The translations under genes were made by a program, and so were the position numbers. Under the pieces are notes generated by a model, which was given only the letters and a program-made list of their open reading frames with translations, searched no databases and was not told the DNA's origin. A stretch of DNA of 64,000 bases from Neostapfia colusana (Eukaryota; Streptophyta; Magnoliopsida; Poales; Poaceae), in the NCBI GenBank assembly GCA_030760725.1, contig JASWHV010000012.1, positions 49,445,652 through 49,509,651 on the forward strand. Reading direction: 5' to 3'. Numbering within the stretch: the first letter of the stretch is position 1; every line of letters starts with the position of its first letter. Shown one piece after another: positions 32,733-44,900 of this stretch.

Positions 32733-35700
32733 TGTAACACCCCAAAAATATTGTTAAGACCCTAAATCATGTTAAGAGGGGAATTTAAAAATATTTGGAC
32801 GTGTTGCATGTTTTGCAAAAATTCAAATTCAAACTGGAATTCAAATTAAACTCAAATCAGAAAAGAAATAGAAAAAGAAAAAGAGAAAACAGAAAAAAAC
32901 CGGCCAGTGGGCCGAAACCCACCAGCCGGCCCAGCCAGCGCCCGCGCCAGCCCGCAGCCGCGCGCGCTGCTGCCTCACACTGACAGGCGGGACCCACCCG
33001 ATCTTCGTCTACCTCGCGACAGCGCCGGACTCCCTTGCACCCGAATCAAAACCGATCAGGATTTCGGCGTATCCCCGCTGAATTCTGTTCGTAGGCGACG
33101 CGGACATGATCTAAACCACCCCGCCGCCCTCCCCCGTCTATAAAAACCCCGGCCTCGTTCTGTTTTTCCCACGCGATCGGCTGTTTTTACTCCGGTGAGA
33201 ACCGAGACTTCTCCGGCGAATTCTGGCCGATCTAAGCTCGGAATTTCCGATCTAACTCGCTGGTCTTGATCCACCGCCTCCGGGGGACCTTGCAGGTGCA
33301 GAAAACTCGGTGATTTGCGGTGTAAACGCAGCGCCGACGAGCTTCGCCGTGGTTTTGCCTCGGACCTCGTCGCCGATCACCTTCCAGGACCTCCGAGCTC
33401 AAGAAAACCCCCGAGGTGAGATCCCCGACCTCCCCTCTACCGAACTATGCCATAAAATCACAGTTCTAGGAAGAATTCCCGAAGATCCGAAAGTTTCCGG
33501 CGAGATCGCCGCTTCCTGCCGCCGTGCGCCACCAGCAGCGCCGCCCGCGCTCGATCAGAGCGACGTGGCTGCTTGTGCGCCGTTTATTTTAAATCGCACG
33601 GTAGGGTTTAAATCCCCGCGTACCGGTTCGATGTTATAATCTCGGCCGTCGGTTTAAAATCGGACGGTCCACGTCAGCCCCGCGTTATAAAGACTGGAAA
33701 TCTTACGTGCTACCCCCTGGGGTTCTCGGGAAATAAGAGCTAGCCCCGGAAACTTCTGATCTAGCCCCTGGAACTCCAGAAAATCATGTAAATTCATTTA
33801 AAAATCAGTTTTAGCCCCTGGACTTAATGAAAATTAGGAAAAACACCTCTGATAAGTGTAGCTAGACCCCTCGAAATTCTGAAAATAATATTATAGACCC
33901 TGTAATGGGGTGAATTTACTGTTTAGCCCTGTTTAGTATTTAATTTAGGAAATTGAATATGTTGCTAGTGTTTAAAAATTTAAAAGTGGGACAAACATAT
34001 TGTCAAAATTTAATTAAAGACTTTCTCAGTATTTAGGAAACTTTGGAGTGAGATAAAAACATATTTTGGGCTGAATTGAATCTGTCTAATTTATTATTCA
34101 CATTTAGGGACACATTTTTAAGCAATGAATAGTTTTAGAAAATAGGGAAAATAATTGTGAAATAGTTTACATCAGAGGCAAAGGTCAAAATATGTTATTA
34201 AATTATTTAGGACCAGAACCTATTCTGTTTAGATGATGTGTATTACTAATTTCATAATAAAGTACACATTTATGCATAGGAAAATAAATCTGAAAATATA
34301 GCAACTAGTAAATGATAAATGGAGTTTCTAAAATCCAAAGAATTCAGTTTAGGGTTGGTAGAAATTATGAAGACACATATGGGGAAGGAAAATACCTTTC
34401 ATGCATACTTGGTAGCTAAAAGGTGTAGTAATTGAATATAAGGAATTTATTTAAATTGGAAACTCATATATATAGTATGTAAGTATAAATGTGAACACAA
34501 AAATAGGAATCACATACACATGATTAAAAGTGCATGCAAGCCACAAATCAACACACATAGAGTAACCACAACACATATAATTATGAATGACTTTCATAAA
34601 TGTGAATGTGTGGTTTGTATGAAGTGGAAGTGTGAACTATGTCTTATGGATTGTTGTTTTTCTTTTGCTATGTGTGATGGTACGATGTAGAACCTGCTCA
34701 AGAGCAAGTTATTCCTTTCCAAGATCAGGACTACCCATTTCAAGAGCAGCAGGAAGGAGGCAACTGTCCTTGACCACTTTGATCCTATGCTAGGATGTGT
34801 AGCTAGAGTTATTTGCATTGTCAATTGAAATATGAAACCCATGTTAGGAAGTTTCCCTAGAATTGCATTACCTTGTTTCCTTGTAGCTTGGGTTGGGATT
34901 TACTTTATTATGTCATTTATTATTATGCATATGCTTAGCCATGCTTAGAATGGGATATTTGGGACATGAGATCATCATTTATTTTACCATACTCTTGAAT
35001 GAGATATTGTGAGTTATGTAGAGGTAGGGATCAAGGCAAGTTGGATGTTTTGGTTGTGTGCTGGGTGCACGAGACTTGGGTTTGTGTTTAGTAATTGCCT
35101 GGATCCTAAGGATCATGGAGCATGTAACCTGGCTTTACAGTGCCAACCACATGCTGAGATGGGGCAGCTTGGCCAATTAATTAGGTGTATCCCCGGCGTA
35201 GTATGGGTCTGTTGGATGGTGCGGGGAATAGGTGTCAGCTGGACTACCTTATAAACCGCAAGGCTCAAGAGGGGGCCACTGCAGCGGGGTTGGAGCCTCT
35301 TGTATGCTGTTAGGGGTGAAACCTCAGTGGGCCCACGCTCGTCGGGAATCCCTTTGTAAAGGCTTCGTAGTGATCTCCTGGCTACACACCTGGGAAGTGT
35401 GAATGTGGTTCGTAGCCACTGGCATAATGGAGGTTCTTTTAGTCCACCCGGCAACGGGGGATGAAATCACTACATGTGGGTACAGTGGTGCAAACTCTGC
35501 AGAGGCAAAACTGTCATGACAGCCGTGCTCACGGTCAAGAGCGGCTTGGACTTATTCATGATTAGAGGGTTGATGGTTTTGGAAGTTGTGGATGTTAAGC
35601 GGGGAGCTTAACATTGGAAATGACGTTATGGTTATTGGATTATGATGATGGGATGGGAGATTGGGACCATTTCACCTGTGTAGTAATGTAGGTATTTAAT

Positions 35701-36157
35701 AAGCTAAGGTGATAGGTATTAATTGCGTAGTGCTTTAACCATGAGTTCAACCTCTCCTTGTTCTAGCCATGCATGATATAATTTTCCCACACTTGCTGAG
35801 TACCATTGGTACTCAACCTTGCATATTTGTTGGTTTATATTGCTGCTCAGGTCAAGATAATGAGGTGGTGTATAATGACCAAGACTTTGGACCTGAAGAA
35901 GGTTTCTATGTTCATGGAGACCCCCGGGCAACGCCTGTGACGGAGCCCTCAAGAATAATATTCCGCTGCTAGTTTATTTACTTGTGATGAACTTATTATT
36001 GTCCATCGAGACATTTGCTATGTAAGACTTATTTATATTCGACACCTGGCTTGTAATAAATGATGCTTCACTATTTGTCATCATATGTATGAGAAAAATG
36101 ATCCTGGCATACATGTGATATTCACTCGGTTGTTCTTCGGAAAAACCGGGTGTGACA
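32733..36157 (+). repeat. 5' LTR of element A
   Basis: The 3425-bp LTR has a GC-rich promoter part up to about 33700, a long AT-rich part, and a 3' part with an antisense open frame (35454-35113) that is also open in the other four LTRs. Compared with LTRs of element B it has about 100 extra bp near 34380-34480. It alone among the A-type LTRs keeps an 11-bp segment near 33521 that the 3' copies lack. Confidence 0.92.
33139..33145 (+). promoter_or_regulatory. Probable TATA box of A-type LTR
   Basis: TATAAAA lies in a GC-rich context about 400 bp into the LTR. The same box is present at 42396 and 49090 (B-type LTRs), 52515 (chimeric LTR) and 56013 (3' LTR A). It is the best core promoter candidate for element transcription. 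No start site can be proven from sequence alone. Confidence 0.55.
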
Positions 36158-36161
36158 GAAG

Positions 36162-36173
36162 TGGTATCAGAGC
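36162..36173 (+). promoter_or_regulatory. Primer-binding site of element A
   Basis: TGGTATCAGAGC, 4 bp after the LTR end, is the complement of the 3' end of plant initiator-methionine tRNA, the usual primer for reverse transcription in plant LTR elements. Confidence 0.9.
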
Positions 36174-36376
36174 CAAGGTTGCCCGTAGGAACGTGGACCT
36201 AGGTAGAAATGGACGTATTTAAGGGCCCTATTTTCTTAAAAACTATTTTACATGGTGTGTGTTGAAAAGTGTTATTTAATGGAGTCACTTTCTTCATCTT
36301 ACCTCAACTTTTATTCAAAATAGGATTTTTGTTTGAGAGTTTATCTAACCTAATTTTTAAATTCTTTTTGGTTTAG

Positions 36377-37156
36377 ATGGTTCGCATGATTCGCACCGCT
36401 CGCAAGTCCACAGGAGGGAGAGTTCCCGTAGTTGCCCTTTCCGAGAGAGAGGAGAGCCGTCCGGTGACGTACCTTTCCTACGGATTGGCAGTAGGAGGCT
36501 TATTGCGCCGTCTTCGGCGTATGCTCGAAGCCGCCGGCAATACGGGCAAACTAATCATCCACTATAACTCCACCCGGACCATCCACGAGAAGAGGGAAGA
36601 ATGGAGTTCAGAGATGAGGATTATACACGAAAATCAGCTGCTTAAGATCCACCACTCTCCAGCTTGTCGAGCAACACAGGTCGATGTGGAGAAAGATGTC
36701 ACCTGGGAGGCCATCACCTGCCAGAGTCACATCTATCGTCGCCACTTGGACAAAACTGAGTACATGTATGTCCTCCAACGTGAGAGTGGTACCACGGAGT
36801 ACAAGTACCCGCCAGTGCAGCAAGGGACTTCCCATGAGCACATGGACTTGTGCTTGGAGGATGCTTCTATGCTCAGCACTCGACTGCAGGAGTGCCAACA
36901 AGAGCTTCAGGATGTCCGGGACACCGTAAAGGAAACGGAGGCGTTGCTGCGAGCCTGCTTAAAGGCGAGAGAAAGAGGAGATGGGAATGAACTGTGTGTC
37001 ACCGTGAATGATACATGGACTCCTGACTCCCCGGATCGCCGAGCGATCAGGCGTCGTCGCACTTCTCCACCAGCAGCCTCCCCACCCAAAGCAGAGTCAG
37101 AAGGTAGCCGAAATGAGGAGGAAGATCCCGAGGAGCCAGCTCAAGAGGATGAGTAG
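36377..37156 (+). CDS. Element A upstream ORF with histone H3-tail-like N-terminus
   Basis: This 259-codon open frame lies between the primer site and gag, 204 bp after the primer site. Residues 1-17 read MVRMIRTARKSTGGRVP. Aligned without gaps to plant histone H3 this keeps M, R2, T6 to G13 (TARKSTGG), P16 and L20, so the K9 and S10 equivalents are residues 10 and 11 counting Met. The middle part (SYGLAVGGLLRRLRRMLEAA) is basic. Residues 165-205 (LEDASMLSTRLQECQQELQD and on) look like a coiled coil. The end is rich in Arg, Pro, Ser and acidic residues. I do not recognise the family and assign no enzymatic role. Element B keeps the same N-terminus. The likely start is the first ATG, which the H3 alignment also supports. 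A role in chromatin binding or silencing avoidance is inference. Confidence 0.7.
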   Translation: MVRMIRTARKSTGGRVPVVALSEREESRPVTYLSYGLAVGGLLRRLRRMLEAAGNTGKLIIHYNSTRTIHEKREEWSSEMRIIHENQLLKIHHSPACRATQVDVEKDVTWEAITCQSHIYRRHLDKTEYMYVLQRESGTTEYKYPPVQQGTSHEHMDLCLEDASMLSTRLQECQQELQDVRDTVKETEALLRACLKARERGDGNELCVTVNDTWTPDSPDRRAIRRRRTSPPAASPPKAESEGSRNEEEDPEEPAQEDE

Positions 37157-37460
37157 TGTAGAGTCTTTCCCCTAGCTAGCAAGAGGTCGAGTAGTCGAGT
37201 CGTTACGTTAAGTTAATGGTGTGTTAATGCTTGGTGTGTGACGTGAGTTGTGGAAGCCATGAGCAATTGTCCACAGCCTCGTCTTTAGATTGTTTTGCTT
37301 TGGTGTGTGAACCCACATGAAATAATATTACATTTATTTTGGTGTGAGAAATGAACCCTTAGAAAAGTATAACAGAGCCTCAACACTTCAACGTACAAAC
37401 AAATGAAAGTAGTAAGATGATACTAAATGCTTTCAAATTAACATTGGTTGATTCTGCCAG

Positions 37461-40046
37461 ATGGCCGGAAGAGGAAAATGACGTGCTGCCAACCCCGCCA
37501 ACAACAACGATGAGGCATGCAACCCTCATCTTTCTGGAGGCCAGGACCGGGGTGGTCGCCATGAAGGAGTTGATCCCCTCCACCAAATGCTGGAGAATCA
37601 AAATCAGCTCATCCAGAACTTGACTCAAGTGGTGGCCAACTTGCATCAAGTTCCACCTCCACAAGCTGCACCACGCCAACTAAGGTTGAGTGAGTTTCTA
37701 GGAACTCAACCTCCAAAGTTTGCAAGTGCTGCCGAACCTCTGGAGGCATATGATTGGCTGAAGACCATTGAAAGTAAGATGAGGATCATCCAGTGCCAAG
37801 GGTATGAGAGGGTGCTGTTTGCCTCTCATCAATTGCATGGACCTGCTGCTGATTGGTGGACCGCCTACTTGGCCGCCCATCATGACCCTGAGAACATTAC
37901 CTGGGAAGAGTTCAAGCGTAGCTTCCGCAACCATTACATCCCAAGAGGTGAACTCAAAAACAAGAGGAAGGAGTTTTTGGGACTGCAGCAGAGAAACATG
38001 ACGGTGAGGGAATACCTCACTAAATTTACCCAACTACCCCGTTATGCCCCACGGGACATAGAGACTGATGAGCAGAAACAAGATTGTTTCGTGGAAGGAC
38101 TTACCGCAGAGATGCAGTGTGCAATGTCCTCGAATGAGTATGAAAGCTTCCAAAAGATGGTGGACAGAGCATTTGTGGTAGAAAGGAAGCTAAAGGCCTT
38201 GGAAAATGAGAATAAGAGGAAGGCCGGTTGGTCACATCAAGCCTCGGGAAGAAACACTCGCCCCCGTATGATGCAGCAACCTACGGGGCAGACGAGCCGT
38301 GCTGCGGTACCCTACTCAGCACCAAGAGGGTACAACCCGAACTACAGGCCTCCGGCAGCACCAGCACAGCCACCACGTCAGTTTGTACAGCAGCCTCGCC
38401 GTGCATATCCACCTCGACCAGCAGTGCAAGGACCCCCGAACCAACCCCAAGACAACAAAGGCCAAGCACCTAAGGTTGGGGTGCAATGTTTTAGCTGTGG
38501 TGAAGTGGGGCACTATGCCCATAAGTGCCCAAAGAAGAAGCCCGCGCAGCCACAACAGCAGAATGTAATGAGAGGACGGGTGAACCACGTCACTATGGAG
38601 GAAGCACAAGATGCACCCGACGTGGTAGTTGGTAAGTTTCCTGCCAATTTACACCTTGTAACTCTGCTGTTTGATTCTGGTGCCACCCACTCGTTTATTG
38701 CTCAAGGGTTTGTAAAGAAGTATGACCTAGCAACAACACAAATGAACCATATGCTAGCCGTAAACTCTCCAGGTGGAGAAATAAGGACAAGACAAGTGTG
38801 TCCCAAGATGAATCTAGACATTAATGGGGTAGTGTTTACTGCTAACCTCATAGTGATAGATTCCCAAGGGATCGATATTATTTTGGGCATGGATTGGTTG
38901 ACCAAACATAAGGGAATCATTCATTGTTCGACCAGAACGGTGGAACTAACTCACCCTAGTGGCACAAGAGTAAAGTTCATAACAATACACGAGCCTAGGA
39001 GGGACATTAAATTAAATCAAGTTGAGGTGAAAGTGGAGGAGATCAGGATTATCCGGGAATATCCAGATGTTTTTCCGGAAGAATTGCTAGGTATGCCTCT
39101 CGATCGTGAAGTGGAATTTGCAATTGAGCTAGTGCCTGGAATAGCCCCGATATACAAGAGACCTTATCGGATGGACTCCAAGCAGCTAGAAGAACTCAAG
39201 GATCATTTGAGAGAATTGACGGAGAAGGGGTATATTCGTCCTAGTTCCTCACCATGGGGAGCTCCGGTGATATTTGTGCCCAAGAAGGACGGAACCCAAA
39301 GGTTATGCATGGATTACCGTGCTTTGAATGAGGTAACCATCAAGAATAAGTACCCATTACCCCGCATTGAAGACTTGTTTGATCAGTTGAGGGGAGCTTG
39401 TGTGTTCTCGAAAATTGATCTCAGGTCGGGATACCACCAACTCAAGATAAGGCAATCTGATATTCCCAAGACAGCTTTCGTATCTCTGTACGGACTGTAT
39501 GAATACACTGTAATGCCTTTCGGGCTAACTAATGCCCCGGCATACTTCATGTATCTCATGAACAAGGTATTCATGGAATATCTGGACAAATTTGTGGTGG
39601 TTTTCATAGATGGCATTCATGTCTTCTCCAAAGATGAAGAAGAACATGAGAAACATCTAAGGTTGGTGTTGCATAGGCTAAGAGAACACCAACTATATGC
39701 CAAGTTGAGCAAGTGTGAGTTTTGGCTGAAGAGAGTTCCCTTCTTAGTACATATAATCTCGGAGGGAGGAATCTCCGTGGATCCTGCCAAAATCGAGGAC
39801 ATCCAGAAGTGGAAGACCCCTGAAAATGTCGGGGAAGTTCGAAGCTTCTTGGGATTGGCTGGATACTATCGACGGTTTATCGAAGGATTCTCCAAGATCT
39901 CGAGACCTCTCACCAAACTGTTGGAGAAGGGAATCACATTCACATGGACGCCACAGTGTGAGACGAGTTTTCAGGAGCTAAAGAAAAGATTGACAACAGC
40001 CCCAGTGTTGGTTATGCCAGATATGCAGAAGAATTTCACAGTGTGA
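37461..40046 (+). pseudogene. Element A gag-protease-reverse transcriptase
   Basis: The gag frame appears to start at ATG 37461 (MAGRGK) but has TGA at 37479-37481; from there it is open to 40046 (first in-frame Met 37587). Domains: retrotransposon gag core (EAYDWLKTIESKM, ADWWTAYLAAHH), zinc knuckle CFSCGEVGHYAHKC (38487-38528), protease DSGAT (38672), RT (CMDYRALNEVTIKNKYPLPR, FSKIDLRSGYHQ). The catalytic FIDD of the family reads FIDG here (Asp to Gly at 39612-39614), which should abolish polymerisation. The frame ends because of an 85-bp duplication at 39952-40121. The protein would form particles and copy element RNA, but this copy is dead. Confidence 0.9.
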
Positions 40047-40121
40047 GACGAGTTTTCAGGAGATAAAGAAAAGATTGACAACAACCCCAGTGTTGGTTAT
40101 GCCAGATATGTAGAAGAATTT
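39952..40121 (+). repeat. 85-bp tandem duplication in element A pol
   Basis: The segment starting CACAGTGTGAGACGAG at 39952 is repeated from 40037 to 40121 with a few differences. Element B has a single copy (46650 onward). The repeat ends share CACAGTGT, consistent with slippage or microhomology-mediated duplication. As 85 is not a multiple of 3, it shifts the frame and brings a TGA at once. Confidence 0.9.
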
Positions 40122-41978
40122 CATAGTGTACTGCGATGCCTCTGGAAACGGGTTGGGATGTGTTCTCATGCAAGAAGGGCATGTCGTGGCATATGCATCC
40201 CGGCAGCTTCGGAAGCACGAGAAAAACTATCCTACACATGACCTAGAACTAGCCGCAGTGGTACACGCGTTGAAAATTTGGCGGCACTATTTGATGGGGA
40301 AGAGGACCGAGATATATACGGATCATAAGAGTTTGAAGTATATTTTCACACAGCCAGATCTCAACCTCAGACAAAGGAGATGGTTAGAGCTAATCAATGA
40401 CTTTGATGTGGGCATCAACTATCATCCCGGGAAAGCAAACGTCGTGGCCGATGCTTTGAGTCGGAAAGTGCAGGTCAATAAGTTGAGCTTGAAGGAGATG
40501 CCTGTAGAATTGAAGGACGAGGTTATAAGGCTCAATCTATGTCTAGTAAATAGTGGTGAAGCCATCGCCATGGAAGTGGACTCCACACTCGAGCAAGACA
40601 TACGCAATGGTCAAAAGAACGACGAGAAGATACAAGAAATTAGGCAACTCATCAAGGAAAATAAAGCTCCTGGTTTCAGAGAGGATGAACAAGGTACGGT
40701 GTGGCACGGGAAAAGGATCTGTGTGCCTGAAATAAAGGAGATCCGTGAATTAATTTTGAAGGAGGCTCACGATTCCGACTATTCCATCCATCCTGGGAGT
40801 ACAAAGATGTACCAGGACCTCAAGAGCAGGTATTAGTGGTATGGTATGAAGCGAGATGTCGCGGAACATGTTGCCCTATGTGACACATGTCAGTTGGTGA
40901 AAGCAGAACATCAACGACCCGCGGGATTATTGCAACCACTCAAAGTGCCTGAATGGAAATGGGAAGAGATCAGCATGGATTTCATCGTGGGATTGCCTAG
41001 AACCCAATCAGGATATGATTCGATATGGGTCATCGTTGATAAGCTAACCAAGGTAGCTCATTTCATCCTCGTGAAAGAAAGCTACAGCGGATCCAAATTG
41101 GTAGAGCTGTACATGTCAAGGATCGTGTGTTACCGTGGAGTGCCAAAGAATATTGTGTCGGATCGAGGGACACAGTTCACCTCAAGGTTCTGGCAGAAGT
41201 TGCATGAAACCATGGGAACCCATCTGAACTTTAGTTCTGCCTATCATCCCCAAACTGATGGGCAGACGGAAAGAACTAATCAGATTCTTGAGGATATGTT
41301 GAGGGCATGTGCACTCAAAAACAATCGGAGTTGGGACAAGAACTTACCATATGCGGAGTTTTCCTATAACAACAGCTATCAAGCTAGTATGAAGATGTCA
41401 CCGTTTGAAGCTTTGTACGGGAGGAAGTGCAGAACTCCCCTATTTTGGAACCAAACAGGGGAAAGTAAAGTGTTTGGTCTAGAAGTACTACAAGAAGCCG
41501 AGGCGAAGGTGAGGGAAACTCGCAACAACTTGAGGATAGCACAGACACGCCAAAAGAGCTATGCCGATGTACGAAGAAGAGAGCTCGTTTTCAACGTGGG
41601 AGACTATGTCTATCTCAAGGTGTCCCCTATCCGAGGACTTCTTCGGTTCAAGGTGAAAGGGAAGTTGTCACCTCGATACATTGGACCCTTTCAAGTTTTG
41701 GAGAGGAAAGGCGAAGTGGCGTATCAACTAGAATTACCGGCTCGTCTATCGGATGTGCACGATGTATTCCATGTGTCACAACTCAAGAAATGCCTGAGGA
41801 CGCCTCAGGAGGTGTTACCCATGAATGAAGTGGACGTAGCTGAGGATTTGTCTTATGCCGAGCAACCATACAAGATTTTGGAGACAATGGAACGCCTCAC
41901 CAGAAATAAAAGAATCCGGATGTGCAAGGTGCAGTGGTAGCATCACTCAGAAGAGGAAGCCACCTGGGAGCGGGAAGA
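40122..41978 (+). pseudogene. Element A RNase H, integrase and chromodomain
   Basis: RNase H (MYCDASGNGLGCVLMQEGHV, DLELAAVVHALK, YTDHKSLKYIF) is followed by the integrase zinc finger (CDTCQLVKAEHQRP) and the core (SMDFIVGLP, VSDRGTQFTSRF, SAYHPQTDGQTERTNQ). The C-terminal domain and a chromodomain-like end (YAEQPYKILETMERLTRNKR) come last. Stops are present at 40834-40836 (TAG for Trp) and 41938-41940 (TAG for Lys). Element B interrupts at 41979; the last codons and stop of this gene are found at 52026-52062. Confidence 0.88.
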
Positions 41979-44900
41979 TGTAACACCCCAAATTTTGATT
42001 CAAAATCCAAAACCATGTTCAGAGGGGAATTTAAAATTTTTTGGACGTGTTGCATGTTTTGCAAAAATTTAAATTCAAACTGGAATTCAAATTATACTCA
42101 AAACAGAAAAGAAATGGAAAAAGAAAAAGAAAAACAGGAAAAAAAACCGGCCAGTGGGCCGAAACCCGCCAGCCGGCCCAGCTACTCCCGCGCCAGCCCG
42201 CCCCGGCGCGCGCCGCGCTGCCTCTCACCGACGGGTGGGACCCACCTGTCATCCCTAACCCCGAGCCCCCGCGACCCCGGACTTTTCTCCCGAGCGCGCG
42301 AAATCGCAACCGACCGGGAAAGCCCGTCCCGCAGCCGAATTCTGGTCCCAGAGGACTCCAACTCGATCACAACAGACCCACCGCCCTCCCCCGGCTATAA
42401 AAACCCCCGATCCGATCAGTTTTTCCCACGCGATCGCCGATTTTCACTCCGGTGAGCACCGAGACTTCGCCGGTGAATTCTGGCCGATCTAAGCTCGGAA
42501 ACTCTGATCTAACTCGCTGGTCTTGATCCACCGCCTCCGGGGAACTTTGCAGGTGCAGAAAACTCGGAGAGTTACGGTGTAAACGCAGCGCCGACGAGCT
42601 TCGCCGTGGTTTTGCCTCGGACCTCGCCGCCGAGCACTTTCCAGGACCCCCGAGCTCGAGAAAACCCCCGAGGTGAGATCCCTGACCTCCCCTCTACCGA
42701 TCTAGGCCATAAGATCACAGTTCTAGGCAGAATTCTCGCGGATCCAAAACTTTCCGGCGAGATCGCCGCTTCCCGCCGCCGTGCGCCGCCGGCAGCGCCG
42801 CCCGCGCTCAATCGGAGCGACGTGACCGCTTGTGCGCCGTTTATTTTAAATCGCACGGTAGACTTTAAAACCCCGCGTACCGGTTCGATCTTATAATCTC
42901 AGCCGTCGGTTTAAAATCGGACGGACCACGTCAGCCCCGCGTTATAAAGACTGGAATTCTTACGTGCTACCCCCTGGGGTTCTCTGGAATTGAGAGCTAG
43001 CCCCGGAAACTTCAGATCTAGCCCCTGGAACTTCAGAAAATCATGTAAATTCATTTAAAAATCAGTTTTAGCCCCTGGACTTAATAGAAATTAGGAAAAA
43101 CACCTCTGATAAGTGTAGCTAGACCCCTGGAAATTATGAAAATAATATTATAGACCCTGTAATGGGATGAATTCATTATTTTAGCCCTGTTTAGTATTTA
43201 ATTTGGGAAATTGAATATGTAACTAGGGTTTAAAAATTAAAAAGGGGGGACAAACATAATTGTCAAAATTAATTAAAAACTTTCTCAGTACTTAGAAAAC
43301 TTTGGAGTGAGATAAAAATATATTTTTGGGCTGAAATAAATCTGTTTCATCTATTATTCACATTTATTAGTATAGGGACACATTTTTAAGTAAAGAATAG
43401 CTATAGAAAAATAGGGAAAATAATTATGAAATAGTATACATCAGAAGCCAAGGTCAAAATATGTTATTAAATTATTTAGGACCAGAACCTAATCTGTTTA
43501 GGTGATGTGTATTACTAATTTAATAATAAAATACACAATTATGCATAGGAATATAAATCTGAAAATATAGCAATTAGTAAATGATAACTGGAGTTTCTAA
43601 AATACAAAGAATTCAGTTTAGGGATGATAGAAATTGTGAAGGCACATTGTATGCAAGTATAAATGTGGACACAAAAGTAGGAATCATATATATACATGGT
43701 TAAAAGTGCATACAAGCCACAAATCAACACACATGGAGTAACCACAACCCATATAATGGTGAAAGAATTTCATAAATATGAATGTGTGGTTTGTATGAAG
43801 TAGAAGTGTGAACTATGTCTTATGATTGTTGTTTTTCTTTTGCTATGTGTGATGGTATGAAGTAGAACCTGTTCAGGAGCAAGTTAACCCTTTCCAAGAT
43901 CAGGACTACCCATTTCAAGAGCAGCAAGAAGGAGGCAAGTGTCCTTGACCACTTTGATCCTATGCTAGGATGTGTAGATAGAATTATTTGCATTGTCAAA
44001 TGAAATATGAAACCCATGCTAGGAAAGTTTCCCTAGAATTGCATTACCTTGTTTCCTTGTAGCTTGGGTTGGGATTTATTTTGTCATGTCATTTATTTAC
44101 ATGCATATGTTTAGCCATGCTTAGAATGGGATATTTGGGATATGAAAGCATCAGTTTATTATACCATACTCTTGAATGAGCTATTGTGAGTTATGTAGAG
44201 GTAGGGATCGAGGCAAGTTGGATGTTTTGGTTGTGTGCTGGGTGCACGAGACTTGGGTTTGTGTTTAGTACTTGCCTGGATCCTAAGGACCGGTTCATGG
44301 AGCATGTAACCCGGCTTTACAGTGCCAACCACATGCTGAGATGGGGCAGCTTGGCCAATTAATTAGGTGTATCCCCGGCGTAGTATGGGTGTGTTGGATG
44401 GTGCGGGGAGTAGGTGTCAGCTGGACTACCATATGAACCGCAAGGCTCAAGAGGGGGCCACTGCAGCGGGGTTGGAGCCTCTTGTATGCTGTTAGGGGTG
44501 AAACCTCAGTGGGCCCACGCTCGTCGGGAATCCCTTTGTAAAGGCTTCGTAGTGATCTCTTGGCCGCACACCTGGGAAGTGTGAATGTGGATCGTAGCCA
44601 CTGGCATAATGGAGGTTCTTTTAGTCCACCCGGCAATGGGGGATGAAATCACTACTTGTGGGTACAGTGGTACAAACTCTGCAGAGTCAAAACTGTCTTG
44701 ACAGCCGTGCTCACGGTTAAGAGCGGCCTGGACTTATTCATGATTAGAGGATTGATGGTTTTGGAAGTTAAGCGGGGAGCTTAACATTGGAAATGATGTT
44801 ATGGTTATTGGATTATGATAATGTGTTGGGAGATTGGGACCATTTCACCTGTGTAGTAATGTAGGTGCTTAATAAGCTAAGGTGATAGGTATTAATTGCG

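Noticed and set aside
36162..36173. Possible tRNA gene near the primer site
   Set aside because: Only the 12-base complement of the tRNA 3' end is present; there is no cloverleaf sequence.
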